This document shows, one piece after another, positions 24,526 to 33,900 of a stretch of 35,587 nt of DNA. How positions within the stretch are numbered: the first letter of the stretch is position 1; the number at the start of each line of letters is the position of its first letter. The notes under the pieces are model-generated. The model was not told where the DNA came from and did no database searches. It was given only the letters and a program-made list of their open reading frames with translations. Where the stretch lies: contig CANQCS010000023.1 of the NCBI GenBank assembly GCA_947589745.1, positions 1-35,587 on the forward strand. Reading direction: 5' to 3'. Position numbers and translations under genes: made by a program. Source of the stretch: an uncultured Oscillospiraceae bacterium. GTDB taxonomy: Bacteria; Bacillota; Clostridia; Oscillospirales; Oscillospiraceae.

Positions 24526-25926
24526 ATGGAGAAACTTCTATTCAAGAACATCCGCGCCGTTGTTACCTGTGATCCACAGGACCAGGTATTATGGGACACG
24601 GACATGTTGGTGGAAGGGCCAGAGATTGTCCATCTGGGCAAAAATTTAACGGCCGATGGTGCCAGGATCATAGAGTGCCGGGACCACTTTTTGTACCCAG
24701 GCCTGGTCAATACCCACCATCACTTTTTTCAGGCTTTTGTGCGCAATCTGGTAACTATCGACCGGCCCAACATGACTGTAATGGAGTGGCTGGCCGAAGT
24801 CCAAAACACCTTTCAGATGGTGGACAGCGATGTGATTTACTATGCATCCCTCACCGCCATGGCAGACCTAATCAAGCACGGGTGTACCACGGCCTTCGAT
24901 CATCAGTATCTTTACACTGATCGCACCGGTACTGAGCCTATAGATCGGCAAATCGAGGCTGCGTCCCTGATGGGCATTCGCTTCCATGCAGGCCGAGGTG
25001 GCAGCACACGATCGATAGAGGAGGGGAGCTTTGTGCCTAAGGCCATGTGCGAGAGCACAGACCACTTCCTGGCTGATTGTGAACGGGTAATCCGGCGCTA
25101 TCACAATCCAGAGAAGTTTTCCATGCGACAGATCGCCATTGCGCCTACCCAGCCCTTCAGCTGCAAAAAGGAAACCTTTGTGGAGGCTGCCCGCCTGGCC
25201 CGTCAGATGGGGGTCCGGCTCCACACCCATCTCAATGAGGGGGAAGTGGTCCAGATGGTCCAGCGGTGCGGCAAGCGCAGTTTGGCCTGGGCTGAGGAGA
25301 CCGGCTTCATCGGCCCGGATGTGTGGATTGCCCACGGGCGCGAGACCACACCAGAAGAATACACCGTTTTGGCTCGATACGGCACCGGCATCTCCCATTG
25401 TCCAGCCCCAACCTTCTATGGAGCTACAGAGATGCTGGACATTCCCGCTATGGAGAAGGCTGGCATTCTCATCAGCTTGGGCACAGACGGTTGCTCCACA
25501 AATGAGGGATCTAGTATGCTAGAAACTGTTCGTCTAGCCTATCTGATGCAGACTTTCCGAAACTCGGCCCGCACTGGCTGTCCCCGACCCTACGATATTT
25601 TGAAGATGGCTACTGTCAATGGTGCAAAGATGTTGGGGCGTAGTGATATCGGTTACATCCAGAGTGGCATGGCCGCCGACTTCTTCCTGATAGATGTAGG
25701 AACCTTGGAGTACGCTGGGGCGCTTCATGATCCAAAAAATATTCTGGCTAAGTTGGGCGTATCCGGTCCTGTGTGGATGACAGTGGTCAATGGGAAAATA
25801 GTGTATGAAAACGGCCAGTTCCCTGGTATCGACGAGCGCCGCCTGGCAGCAGAGGGAGAGCAGGTTTGCACACAGGTCTTGCGTAACCACTGCAAAGTCT
25901 TTTTGCGTCTGGCCAATGAAATGTGA
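24526..25926 (+). CDS. Amidohydrolase, 8-oxoguanine deaminase-like
   Basis: 466 aa, cytosolic, TrzA/ATZ branch of the metal-dependent amidohydrolases. Metal ligands are visible: HxH in PGLVNTHHHFFQ (H64, H66), HTHLNEGE, WIAHGRE (position of the third His) and the catalytic Asp in GTDGCSTNEGSSM. Features typical of the 8-oxoguanine/isoxanthopterin deaminase group are HHHFFQAFVR, HAGRGG, the GTGISHCPAP stretch and GRSDIGYIQSGMAADFFLID. The expected reaction is hydrolytic deamination of an amino-purine or amino-pterin ring, giving the keto form and ammonia; exact substrate is not decided. Start ATG 24526 has GGAG 7 bases upstream; ATG 24522 is out of frame. It forms an operon with the next gene (11 bases apart) and shares a promoter type with the BMP importer, so it probably handles what that transporter imports. 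Confidence 0.85.
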   Translation: MEKLLFKNIRAVVTCDPQDQVLWDTDMLVEGPEIVHLGKNLTADGARIIECRDHFLYPGLVNTHHHFFQAFVRNLVTIDRPNMTVMEWLAEVQNTFQMVDSDVIYYASLTAMADLIKHGCTTAFDHQYLYTDRTGTEPIDRQIEAASLMGIRFHAGRGGSTRSIEEGSFVPKAMCESTDHFLADCERVIRRYHNPEKFSMRQIAIAPTQPFSCKKETFVEAARLARQMGVRLHTHLNEGEVVQMVQRCGKRSLAWAEETGFIGPDVWIAHGRETTPEEYTVLARYGTGISHCPAPTFYGATEMLDIPAMEKAGILISLGTDGCSTNEGSSMLETVRLAYLMQTFRNSARTGCPRPYDILKMATVNGAKMLGRSDIGYIQSGMAADFFLIDVGTLEYAGALHDPKNILAKLGVSGPVWMTVVNGKIVYENGQFPGIDERRLAAEGEQVCTQVLRNHCKVFLRLANEM

Positions 25927-25937
25927 GGAGATTCCCT

Positions 25938-27287
25938 ATGGAGAACTATCTTCTGTCCTGCGACCTGTTGATTCGGAATTGCACTGCTATTCTGCCTGAT
26001 TTTCAGCTGGCGGAAGACGTGGCTATCGCCGTGAAAGGGGGCACAATCCTGGCAATCGGCCCGGATACTGATTTGGGGAATCGCTATCATCCCAAGGAAA
26101 CCATCAGAGCCTCAGGAAAGTTAGCTATGCCGGGAATGTACGACTGCCACACTCACACGGTCCAGCAGTTGCTGAAGGGAGGCACTGTAGATGAGCCCCC
26201 GATTATCTGGAGGCGTATCCTTGTCCCTTATGAGTCCCGCATGACACCGGATGACCGCTACCATGCCGCCCGTCTGTACTGCCTGCAAGCGCTCCGGGCC
26301 GGAATCACCATGTTTGCCGATGCTGGTAGTATGGACATGAGCGGCACTGTTCAGGCGGCGGTAGAGACTGGCATCCGTGCCGCTATCGCCCGGGTGGGGC
26401 GGGATATGGATCCGGAGTTGCCGGCGTCTATGTGCGACAAAACGCCTGAACAATCCGTAGAGGCAATGGAGGATCTTTACCGCAGCTGTCATGGAATGGC
26501 TGACGGTCGGATCCACATCTGGTTTTCTTTGTCCTCCCCTATGTCCTCCTCCCCCCAGTTGGTGGAGGGCGTGGCCCAGGCCGCTCGGGCACACGCTACC
26601 GGAATCCACATCCACCTAGGTGAGCATCCCGCAGAAGTGCAGACCTGCCTGGCCCGTTGGGGTCTGCGGCCCCCAGAGTTTTTAGATAAGTACGGTGCCC
26701 TAGGTCCTAATGTGATTGCTGCCCACTGCATTCAAATTACGGATTTCGACATCCGCCTCATGGCGGAAAGAAGACTCAATGTTATCCACTGCCCTACTGC
26801 CAATCTGCCAACTCAGGGCGTTCCAAAGTTGTTAGCTGAGCGGGCTGCGGGATTAAATATCGCTCTTGGAAACGATGGGGCCACCAGTGCAAAGCAGGAT
26901 CTGTTTGAACAAGTACGCCTTTTGAAGTACGTGGCCCAAGCCACTTTCGGTACGCCAGTATTCGAACCAACGGTACTTCCTTTGGCGGAGGCATTTGATA
27001 TGATGACTGTCAACGGGGCCCGAGCATTGGGTGTAAGTGACCGTCTAGGTTCTCTTGCCCCTGGAAAAGCAGCAGACATTGTGCTATTGCACACTGATCA
27101 CGTGAACTATCTGCCCACCAGAAATTTGTTGCATACACTGCCTATGGTCGCGTCTTCCCAAGATGTGTCCGATGTGATGATTGGTGGGGAAATGGTCCTT
27201 CAAAACGACCAATTTGTGAAAATCGACGAAGAAGCAGTGCTTTGGGAGGGAAAACGACAGATGGAAGCAATGCTGAATCGTACCTGA
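25938..27287 (+). CDS. Amidohydrolase of the TrzA/MTA-SAH deaminase type
   Basis: 449 aa from ATG 25938, where GAGGAG lies 7 bases upstream; a GTG at 25923 would add five residues. Metal and catalytic motifs are MPGMYDCHTHTVQQLL (H71, H73), GIHIHLGEH, NVIAAHCIQ and LGNDGATSAKQDLFEQVR with the catalytic Asp, then MTVNGARALGVSDRLGSLAPGKAADIVLL. This is the subgroup of guanine, S-adenosylhomocysteine/5'-methylthioadenosine and triazine deaminases. It is only distantly like its neighbour, so the pair probably acts on two substrates or two steps of one purine pathway (inference). No signal peptide, so cytosolic. No clear terminator follows; an 11-bp inverted repeat (CTATGGAAAAC at 27422, GTTTTCCATAG at 27443) is the nearest candidate. 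Confidence 0.85.
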   Translation: MENYLLSCDLLIRNCTAILPDFQLAEDVAIAVKGGTILAIGPDTDLGNRYHPKETIRASGKLAMPGMYDCHTHTVQQLLKGGTVDEPPIIWRRILVPYESRMTPDDRYHAARLYCLQALRAGITMFADAGSMDMSGTVQAAVETGIRAAIARVGRDMDPELPASMCDKTPEQSVEAMEDLYRSCHGMADGRIHIWFSLSSPMSSSPQLVEGVAQAARAHATGIHIHLGEHPAEVQTCLARWGLRPPEFLDKYGALGPNVIAAHCIQITDFDIRLMAERRLNVIHCPTANLPTQGVPKLLAERAAGLNIALGNDGATSAKQDLFEQVRLLKYVAQATFGTPVFEPTVLPLAEAFDMMTVNGARALGVSDRLGSLAPGKAADIVLLHTDHVNYLPTRNLLHTLPMVASSQDVSDVMIGGEMVLQNDQFVKIDEEAVLWEGKRQMEAMLNRT

Positions 27288-27576
27288 TGTGCAATAGTGT
27301 CATCAGTGTCATCTCGTAGATAGCTGAACCTCCTGTGGCCGCATTGATATCTTCCAAACGCTCATGAGCAGTCCTACCAAGAAATGAACGGGACTCTAAA
27401 ATTCGCAGTCTGACTATGGGGCTATGGAAAACTGCCGAAGCTGTTTTCCATAGTTCAGTATCGTACTTTGTCATCATCCCCAATAGGAAACATGCCAGCT
27501 CCCTCTCAATCATCTTATATGGAATCTTATTATGGGTGACAGATTCAGCGAGCAGAAAATCGATGAAGTGGGACAT
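27142..27576 (-). CDS. Uncertain ORF or remnant
   Basis: 144 codons from ATG 27576 on the minus strand (MSHFIDFLLAESVTHNK...). The first two thirds, down to about 27290, have protein-like composition (MIERELACFLLGMMTKYDTE), but the last third is antisense to the deaminase end, which suggests that the true 3' part is lost. The frame is open 17 codons upstream of the ATG and there is no convincing ribosome site. I recognise no family. If it is not a gene, 27288-27700 holds no other feature than an 11-bp inverted repeat at 27422-27453. Confidence 0.25.
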   Translation of the reverse strand: MSHFIDFLLAESVTHNKIPYKMIERELACFLLGMMTKYDTELWKTASAVFHSPIVRLRILESRSFLGRTAHERLEDINAATGGSAIYEMTLMTLLHIRYDSALLPSVVFPPKALLLRRFSQIGRFEGPFPHQSSHRTHLGKTRP

Positions 27577-27681
27577 ATCATTTGCAACGCGAGGAATAGT
27601 GGAAGAGCAGCGCCTCCGCAGGAATTATGTAATGGTTATAACTGCAGGAAAAGGCGAGACAAGAGAAGAATATCGCAGGCG

Positions 27682-27712
27682 AATGGCCGCTGAATCAGAT
27701 TCAGCGGCCATT
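27682..27712. repeat. 15-bp perfect inverted repeat
   Basis: AATGGCCGCTGAATC (27682-27696) and GATTCAGCGGCCATT (27698-27712) flank a single base. It includes the stop codon of the minus-strand ORF at 27701. No T-run follows on either strand beyond TTGTTT, so it may be a weak rightward terminator or a protein site. Confidence 0.6.
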
Positions 27713-27982
27713 GTTTACAGCTTTCCTCCGGCTTCCAGCTAGAGGCATTCCGGTTGGGCATTCCAGAGGACTCGCCGGGAAACCGTCCGCTTCCACCTCA
27801 CGCCCGTTCTCAATATTGATTGGCGGACGAGTCCAATCCCTTTCATGTTCAGCGATGACGAGAAGCTCATCCTTTTCCTCGGATAGTTCGTAGTTTATTC
27901 TGATATTGATGGGGTTAAGCTGATAAGGCTTCATCATGCGACTAACTGCGTGAAAATCATGGTACCATTTCAACGATTCCAT
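27701..27982 (-). CDS. Hypothetical protein
   Basis: 93 aa from ATG 27982, with AAAGAGG about 8 bases upstream. The N-terminal half has a plausible fold (MKPYQLNPINIRINYELS, then ELLVIAEHERDW); the C-terminal part (PASPLECPTGMPLAGSRRK) is Pro/Gly-rich and less protein-like. I recognise no family and see no signal peptide, membrane segment or metal motif. The stop lies inside a 15-bp palindrome. Neighbours (deaminases and a lipoprotein) give no hint. It may be the rest of a longer gene. Confidence 0.4.
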   Translation of the reverse strand: MESLKWYHDFHAVSRMMKPYQLNPINIRINYELSEEKDELLVIAEHERDWTRPPINIENGREVEADGFPASPLECPTGMPLAGSRRKAVNNGR

Positions 27983-28161
27983 GTTGCGCCTCTTTGCCTG
28001 AAGAAATTTGTGTAGCTTTACCGGATGAGTTTCAGAGCAATTTCATGGAATCTAACAATTAAAATATGGTGCTGCTTTACTCCTGGTGGACAGGATTATT
28101 GGATCTTAGTTCCTCAGGCCTGGATAGTTCACTTCCAATTCCGCTGGAGCACCTCATAAGA

Positions 28162-29730
28162 CTATTGAGAGCCGCCTTTGTAAAGAGATACCAACATGTC
28201 TGTTAAGTCGATGGCATCAGTTGCATCTATTTCTTCAAATTTTATGTTTCCATCAGAATCTACAAGAACCTCTGGGCCGTTCTCAAGCTTCAAAAATATG
28301 TTTCCATTAATTACGGAACTTTTACTCAAACTACTTGTTTCATCATAGCCCTTATCTTTGAAAGCGTACTTGAGATTGCCGTTCACATCATAGACAGAAA
28401 TATCATATGACCGATATATATACAATCTATCATCAACAACAGCCACAAAATTCGAACTGAAGGATCCTTTGGTTGGAGGTATCAGTTCGTTAAGTTCATT
28501 ATCAAACAGTGCATAATAGTCTGCGCCGTCTGCTCCCTTCATTCTGGCAATCACATAATTGCCAGAACCAACAAAGGAGTAAATTTTGTCAGTATAATCA
28601 ACATTAGGCTGATAAAATGAGCCTGTTTTTATATTGTAAATACCATAACCTTTTTCGTAATTACCATTAACATTAACAACCATCATGCTTTCCGTAGTAT
28701 TCCAGTATTTATCACTATAGGATGCAATACTCGGAAATCCTTCTGGGTACGGAAGTATGCTGCTCCCCCCTTGGTTATCCAGAATCAACAAACCATTTTC
28801 AGTAGGCATCATCAGTTTTCCGTTATAGAAATGGACATTGTTTAAGCTACGGGCTAGACGAGACATATCATCATCGGAAATATCATCATAGTGAACCCAC
28901 TGACCGGTTGTCGCTGCAACGAGGTCGGCGGAGGGCATTGCTGTGTGACTATCGCCAGTTGTTAAAGGGCAAAACATACCATCCCCTATGTACTCAAGTG
29001 TATAACCATCCCTGTCATCATACTGAAATAGATGATTGCCGGATCTATCGTAGATGTCGTGGATAACGTAATTTTCATCAAAGCCGCTGACCTCTGTGTT
29101 TATAATGAAATAGCCGTCGCCGACCGGGAATGCTCCCATAATATCATCTGTGCTGGACCAAACAACATTGCCCTCCATATCTACCAAAAGGGAAAGCTGA
29201 TAACTGCTCGCGTCAGTTCCATGGGTTCCGTGGATCTTAATATACATCATTTCACCGACAAGCTCATGAAGAATAACAGAAATTCCTGCAGTAGCAACAG
29301 AAGGATCCTTAGCATTAAACCGCAGGAGTCCCTTTCCGTTTTCATCTGTTATGATTGTTTCAGCTATCTTGCTTGGTTCATTAAAAATATCGTAACTAAT
29401 ATGAGTAATAGTGTCATCCAATGGAGGAACATCGCTATAAGCCTTCGAGAGCGGAATAATATTTTCTGGTTCAGGTTCAGACTCTCCTTGATTCACCGTA
29501 TCATCCTGCTCGTCTAAAGTGGGCGAACTGTCTTCCCATGAATTGCCGCCGTTTTCTAGGGAAGGTACGTCTGTAATTTCCGGCGCCTGGGATGGCTCAG
29601 TATTAGAATGCCCTGGCTCTGTGATATTTTTGTCGTTTCCTGCCGTTTTGCTACACCCAGTTAGTGAAATGGCCAGTGCTAATACAAATAGCAAGATAGT
29701 GCAGAGTTTTCTTTTAAATTTGAGCTTCAT
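28162..29730 (-). CDS. Large surface lipoprotein of unknown function
   Basis: 522 aa. A lipoprotein signal (KLCTILLFVLALAISLTGC, lipidated C26) is followed by an 80-residue linker rich in Ser, Thr, Pro, Glu and Asp, then about 420 residues of short beta strands with repeated turns such as LVDMEGNVVWSS, YDRSGNHLFQYDD, VYDVNGNLKYAF and LVDSDGNIKFEE. These look like blades of a beta-propeller, a fold common in exported clostridial proteins, but I cannot assign a named family. It should be anchored on the outer face of the membrane. ATG 29730 has GGAG 9-10 bases upstream. A promoter lies at 29791-29820 and a 16-bp sequence found again at the XRE gene promoter sits directly upstream of it, so this gene is a probable target of that regulator. 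Confidence 0.8.
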   Translation of the reverse strand: MKLKFKRKLCTILLFVLALAISLTGCSKTAGNDKNITEPGHSNTEPSQAPEITDVPSLENGGNSWEDSSPTLDEQDDTVNQGESEPEPENIIPLSKAYSDVPPLDDTITHISYDIFNEPSKIAETIITDENGKGLLRFNAKDPSVATAGISVILHELVGEMMYIKIHGTHGTDASSYQLSLLVDMEGNVVWSSTDDIMGAFPVGDGYFIINTEVSGFDENYVIHDIYDRSGNHLFQYDDRDGYTLEYIGDGMFCPLTTGDSHTAMPSADLVAATTGQWVHYDDISDDDMSRLARSLNNVHFYNGKLMMPTENGLLILDNQGGSSILPYPEGFPSIASYSDKYWNTTESMMVVNVNGNYEKGYGIYNIKTGSFYQPNVDYTDKIYSFVGSGNYVIARMKGADGADYYALFDNELNELIPPTKGSFSSNFVAVVDDRLYIYRSYDISVYDVNGNLKYAFKDKGYDETSSLSKSSVINGNIFLKLENGPEVLVDSDGNIKFEEIDATDAIDLTDMLVSLYKGGSQ

Positions 29731-29790
29731 ACCTATATTCTCCTTCGATTCAAATTTAGTAAATCTTCAAAACATCTATATTACAGAGAA

Positions 29791-29820
29791 AATATAAGCA
29801 TATTATATCTAATAAGTCAA
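29791..29820 (-). promoter_or_regulatory. Promoter of the lipoprotein gene
   Basis: Minus strand TTGACT (29815-29820), 18 bases, TATATT (29791-29796), with a leader of about 55 bases to ATG 29730. Confidence 0.55.
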
Positions 29821-29825
29821 CTGTC

Positions 29826-29841
29826 ATTTTGTATAAACTAA
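29826..29841 (+). promoter_or_regulatory. Candidate XRE operator, copy 1
   Basis: ATTTTGTATAAACTAA, identical to the reverse complement of 30517-30532. Its centre TTTGTATAAA is palindromic apart from one base. It ends 5 bases from the lipoprotein -35. Confidence 0.5.
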
Positions 29842-30094
29842 TTACATCATTTTAGGCATGTTGTAAGAAAGACGAACTGTCCAATATGGGAGTGACACCA
29901 GGAGGTTGCCTAGGAGGTGATAAGCCTGTCAATGGCTTCATTAATTGGCTTTTCATGTTCGCTGGATAGAGCATAATTGATGAAGAACTCAATTCGAGAC
30001 AGGACCTTGTTTAATGCTGAGTTGTCATGGAATATTTATCAGCATTCTCTTACTCAATAGAAAAAATGGAAACGTGCAGCGCCCACGGCAGAGC
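29842..30094. other. Gap without recognised features
   Basis: Part of the 417-base stretch between the lipoprotein and XRE genes. No ribosome site with an open frame, tRNA or riboswitch pattern was found here; the features that do exist in the stretch lie on either side. Confidence 0.5.
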
Positions 30095-30121
30095 AAAGGA
30101 GTGGCCGTTGGCCACTCCTTT
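30095..30121 (-). terminator. Terminator of the XRE gene
   Basis: Perfect 12-bp stem AAAGGAGTGGCC / GGCCACTCCTTT with a 3-nt loop, 26 bases past the XRE stop. The T-run is short, so it may be weak. Confidence 0.6.
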
Positions 30122-30147
30122 GGGGATTCAGATGACGCATGCCTATT

Positions 30148-30492
30148 CTACTCTTTAGCTGTGATCTGTACCAATGTCAAGATGTCAGTTGCCAATCGGT
30201 CAATTATCGCTAACTGCTCACTAGTCAGTTCGGAGAGTCTCTTCGCTATGCGGTCCGCAGTAGCAGTTCTCTCAACCCCACGAAGTAGCCAGTCGCTCGT
30301 TACCGATAAGACTTCACAGATTTTGACGACAGTTTCCAGAGATGCGCCAGCCGAGCCTCTTTCAATCGTAGATATAAATTGTGGTGACCGATTTATGCTC
30401 TCGGCTAATCTTTCTTGGGTCCATCCTGCCTGCTCCCTGGAAATACGAATTCTATTGCCTATTTCTGTATTAAGTTCCTTTTTCTTACTCAT
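30148..30492 (-). CDS. XRE-family transcriptional regulator
   Basis: 114 aa. The N-terminal HTH_3 domain is clear: IGNRIRISREQAGWTQERLA, then RSPQFISTIERGSAGASLET and VVKICEVLSVTSDWLLRG, the Cro/CI fold with recognition helix around QFISTIE. The C-terminal 40 residues are helical and may mediate dimerisation. ATG 30492 has AGGAG 8 bases upstream. The promoter -10 is covered by a 16-bp element that also occurs at the lipoprotein promoter, which points to autoregulation and control of the surface genes on both sides. It is divergent from the zinc-peptide/SLH transcription unit, with promoters overlapping face to face. A phage repressor origin is possible, but no phage genes are near. Confidence 0.9.
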   Translation of the reverse strand: MSKKKELNTEIGNRIRISREQAGWTQERLAESINRSPQFISTIERGSAGASLETVVKICEVLSVTSDWLLRGVERTATADRIAKRLSELTSEQLAIIDRLATDILTLVQITAKE

Positions 30493-30516
30493 GGCATTTT
30501 CTCCTAAAATAATTTG

Positions 30517-30532
30517 TTAGTTTATACAAAAT
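30517..30532 (-). promoter_or_regulatory. Candidate XRE operator, copy 2
   Basis: Minus strand ATTTTGTATAAACTAA, identical to 29826-29841 in opposite orientation. It covers the -10 of the XRE gene and lies 5 bases from the -35 of the rightward promoter. Confidence 0.55.
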
Positions 30533-30550
30533 ACCACTTGACTGACACAA
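30521..30550 (-). promoter_or_regulatory. Promoter of the XRE gene
   Basis: Minus strand TTGTGT (30545-30550), 18 bases, TATAAA (30521-30526). It overlaps both the candidate operator and the rightward promoter. Confidence 0.45.
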
Positions 30551-30567
30551 TATACTATGTTTATAAT
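30538..30567 (+). promoter_or_regulatory. Rightward promoter for the zinc-peptide/SLH unit
   Basis: TTGACT (30538-30543), 18 bases, TATAAT (30562-30567). The leader to ATG 30763 would be about 190 bases and contains an 11-bp inverted repeat, AATCCTTTTGG (30600-30610) with CCAAAAGGATT (30698-30708). Confidence 0.6.
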
Positions 30568-30762
30568 GATAATCATGTTGCAGAGGTTCTGTCATCATCA
30601 ATCCTTTTGGGTAGCGCTTCACGAAATTATTTCTATCATGTAAGTGAATAATATTGGGCGTTTTGCGTTGTTTTTTCATTACCAGCTTAATTAGTTGCCA
30701 AAAGGATTTGAAATCCAGTTTTGTCGGTAAATTTGTAGAAAATCAAGAAATGGGAGGGAGAT

Positions 30763-30864
30763 ATGAAGTGTTTTGATCATGAGGGCTGTTATACGGTGGC
30801 CACTTGCCAGTGGTGCAGCAATGCAATCTGTAAGGAATTAGAATATCAACAAATGGCAGCTTGA
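30763..30864 (+). CDS. 33-aa B-box-like zinc-binding microprotein
   Basis: ATG 30763 has AGGGAG 5 bases upstream. The peptide has the pattern CxxHxxC(x)5CxxC(x)4C: MKCFDHEGCYTVATCQWC, then SNAICKEL. This matches the first zinc module of bacterial B-box zinc-finger proteins (CxxH...AVxxCxxCxxxxCxxC), which usually continue into a membrane-bound tail; here the protein stops 9 residues after the last Cys. It could be a genuine small zinc protein or the head of a decayed longer gene. It lies 95 bases before the SLH gene, probably in the same transcript. Confidence 0.55.
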   Translation: MKCFDHEGCYTVATCQWCSNAICKELEYQQMAA

Positions 30865-30959
30865 ATATCCTCCGCATTTCCGCGATACCAGCCAACAACA
30901 ATTTTACAAAACTTATTTTATTGTCAAAGTAGTAAAAACATACTGGGAGGAAGATTACC

Positions 30960-33900
30960 ATGAAAAACGCGCAGAAAAAGATTCTACAGAGCAGCTATCA
31001 TCTGCTTGGCATCCTTCTGGCTCTGGTCATAATGCTATCACTCTCTCCCGCAGCTCTGGCTTTTTCGGATACACCAGTAGGCGGTAGCCGGTCTGACAGG
31101 GGATGCAGTTTGATGCCCCGCTCGGATGGAAACTACGATTTGGTACATATCGAAGGAGTTTATATTCGCCAACAGAGCGGAACCCCTATGGACACAAGGA
31201 CCTTGAAGGTAACCACATACAGTCCAACTTTTCAAGAACTTTCCTCACGGGAGCTACCCATTGAATTACCGGAATTTGCCGGAGTCTACAGTGGGAAAGA
31301 CTACAACTTTATTGCTTTTGGTCAGGAAAATCTACAAGAACTTAATTCCGTTGAAGTGCTTCGAGTCGTTAAGTATTCCAAAGACTGGTCTCGGCTGGGG
31401 GCAGCGAGTCTGTACGGAGCCAACACGATTGGTATTGTCTACCAACACGGAAATCGTAGCTTCGCGGAATACGGTGGGATGCTCTATATCCACATGGGAC
31501 ACGCCATATTCAAGAGAAGTGATGGGTTGAACCACCAAACCAACATGACAGTATGTATCCGTCAATCAGATATGACAATCACGGAAAAACTTGACGATGT
31601 GGAGTCCGCTAGCCTTGGCTATGTGTCCCATTCTTTGGCGCAGGATATCCTTGCTGATGCGGATGGAAATCTGGTCACATTGGACGCTGGCGACGGCTAC
31701 CCAAGAGGGGCAAGCCTGTTCCGCTACCAAAAGAAAGCGGGGGGTGACACGATCATCTCCGGCGGCGGTAGCAGTATCCTCCTGACCCAATGGCCCGGGA
31801 CGACTGATATCAGCATTGGCGCAACCACCTGTGCATTGGCGGAAACAGAAGCAGGATATCTGAGTGCTTATATCGACAGTGGCTTGGGTGATTCCTATAA
31901 TGGGACGCAGCCCAGGAGCCTTTACGTGGCCTTTACAGACAAGGACAATTTCTCGCAGTCCGGTACCACCGTGCGGAAAATCTTTACTGGCACTCCCCAA
32001 GAGAGCGCCAACTATGCGTATATCGTCCCCATTAGTAGCGACGGTGGTTATCTCATGTGGTATACATTGAAATCTTATCAGGGAGCCTATTCCGTGGCTG
32101 GCGGCTTGCAGATATACTATGCCACGTATTCTTCGGACGGCTCTGTGGGGGCCGCGACTCCCCTCAATGATGTACCTTGGCCTGACGTTGGGCCCATCTA
32201 TGTGGATGGAAAACTCATCTGGGCGGAGTCAATTGAGCCGGTTGACGGCGGCGGATTCAAATTCTGTGTCATGGATAGTTCAGGCGTCCATGTCTATGAC
32301 GGAAGCGGCGCCTCCACCGATGAGCCCGTCACACCCTCAAAGCCTGATACCGCTGAAAAGCCTTCCACGCAGGGACAGTACACTGCGGACCTGATGCTGG
32401 CGGCTCCCACTTTCGGCTATACCAAGGCTGTCAAGACCGATGGGAGCCTGTGGGGGTGGGGTGATGCCAGAGATAATTTGGGTCATGCGGACGTTCATCC
32501 CGCCGACGGTAGTCTTCCTTATCTCAGTAAGCCCACTGAGATCGCAAAGGGGTACATTGCCGCAGGAATCAACTGGGGCATCAAGGAAGACCACAGCCTC
32601 TGGATGTGGGGGTTAGATATAGAGATCAACGGATTTACGGATGATTACCAATGGCTCACGACCCCGGTCAAGGTGATGGATAATGTACAGAATTTCCAGA
32701 GCAGCCTGGATATGGGGTATGATATGGCCCTTAAAACGGATGGCACGTTGTGGGGCTGGGGCTTTAGGAATGGCTTCATGAATGACGGTAGTGGCTCTGA
32801 CAAATGGCAATCCCCCAGTAACGCTTTTAAACTCATGGATAACGTGAAGCAGTTCTACCTTTCCTGCCCCAAAGGACGTGTTACTTGGATGGCTCTGAAG
32901 GATGACGGAACTCTGTGGGCCAGCGGTTACAGTGAATATGCGGATTTAACAGCCAACAGCTCCAAAAAATGCTCGGAAGAGATCCCTCTGACGCGCATCA
33001 TGGACGGCGTCAAGGCATTCACTGCCGGCTGGAACTCCACATTCATCATCAAGGAGGACGGATCTCTTTGGAGCTGGGGAAACAATGGTTATGGCCAGCT
33101 TGGCAATGGAGGTAAATATACAGATGTGGCTCCTGACGAAATGATCTACCAGACCGAGCCGGTGAAGATCCTGGATGATGTCATTTACGCATCCGTCAGT
33201 AGCACCTCGTATGCTGTCACCTCTGACGGTACACTGTATGGCTGGGGCTTGAATGATGAGCAGCAGCTTGGCTTCAGTGGCGGCAATTTCAAGAGTATAC
33301 CAAAATCCTATGAGACGGAGAGCAAGCCCTGCCAGTCGACTCCCGTGAAGCTCATGTCCGACGCGGTAGCCGTAGACGGCGACTATGTTCTGAAGAAAGA
33401 CGGTACCCTGTGGGAGAACAAGGACGGAAAGTTCGTCCAGATCCTTAGCGGTGTGGCTCTTCCTACGGGACCGAAGGCAAGTCCCAAGCCCAGCAGCTCA
33501 CAGACGCCATCCACATCATCCACCCCGTCCTCTCCCTCTGCTTTCTCCGATATAGCAGCAGGCAAATGGTATTCCGATGCGGTCTTTGATATGGCCGAGC
33601 GCGGCGTGGTCAACGGCGTTGGCGGCGGCAACTTTGACCCCAACGGCGTAGTCAGCCAGGGTCAATACTTTGCTATGATGGCGAGGCTGTTCTATTCCGA
33701 CCAGCTGAGCAAAGAGAAAGGCAACTGGATGACGAGTGGTATGGAGGTCGCGAGGAAGAACGATCTCATCGCGGGTACTAAAGCAGCGAATGCCTACAGT
33801 AACGGTTCTTGGAACTCGAATATTCTGAACGGAGCATGCAGCCGTTACGATTTGGCGCAGATCACATACAATTACTTGGTTTCCATTGGCGCTGTCCCTG

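Noticed and set aside
30485-30679. 64-codon minus ORF over the divergent promoters
   Set aside because: It covers the XRE ribosome site and promoter and has no ribosome site itself.
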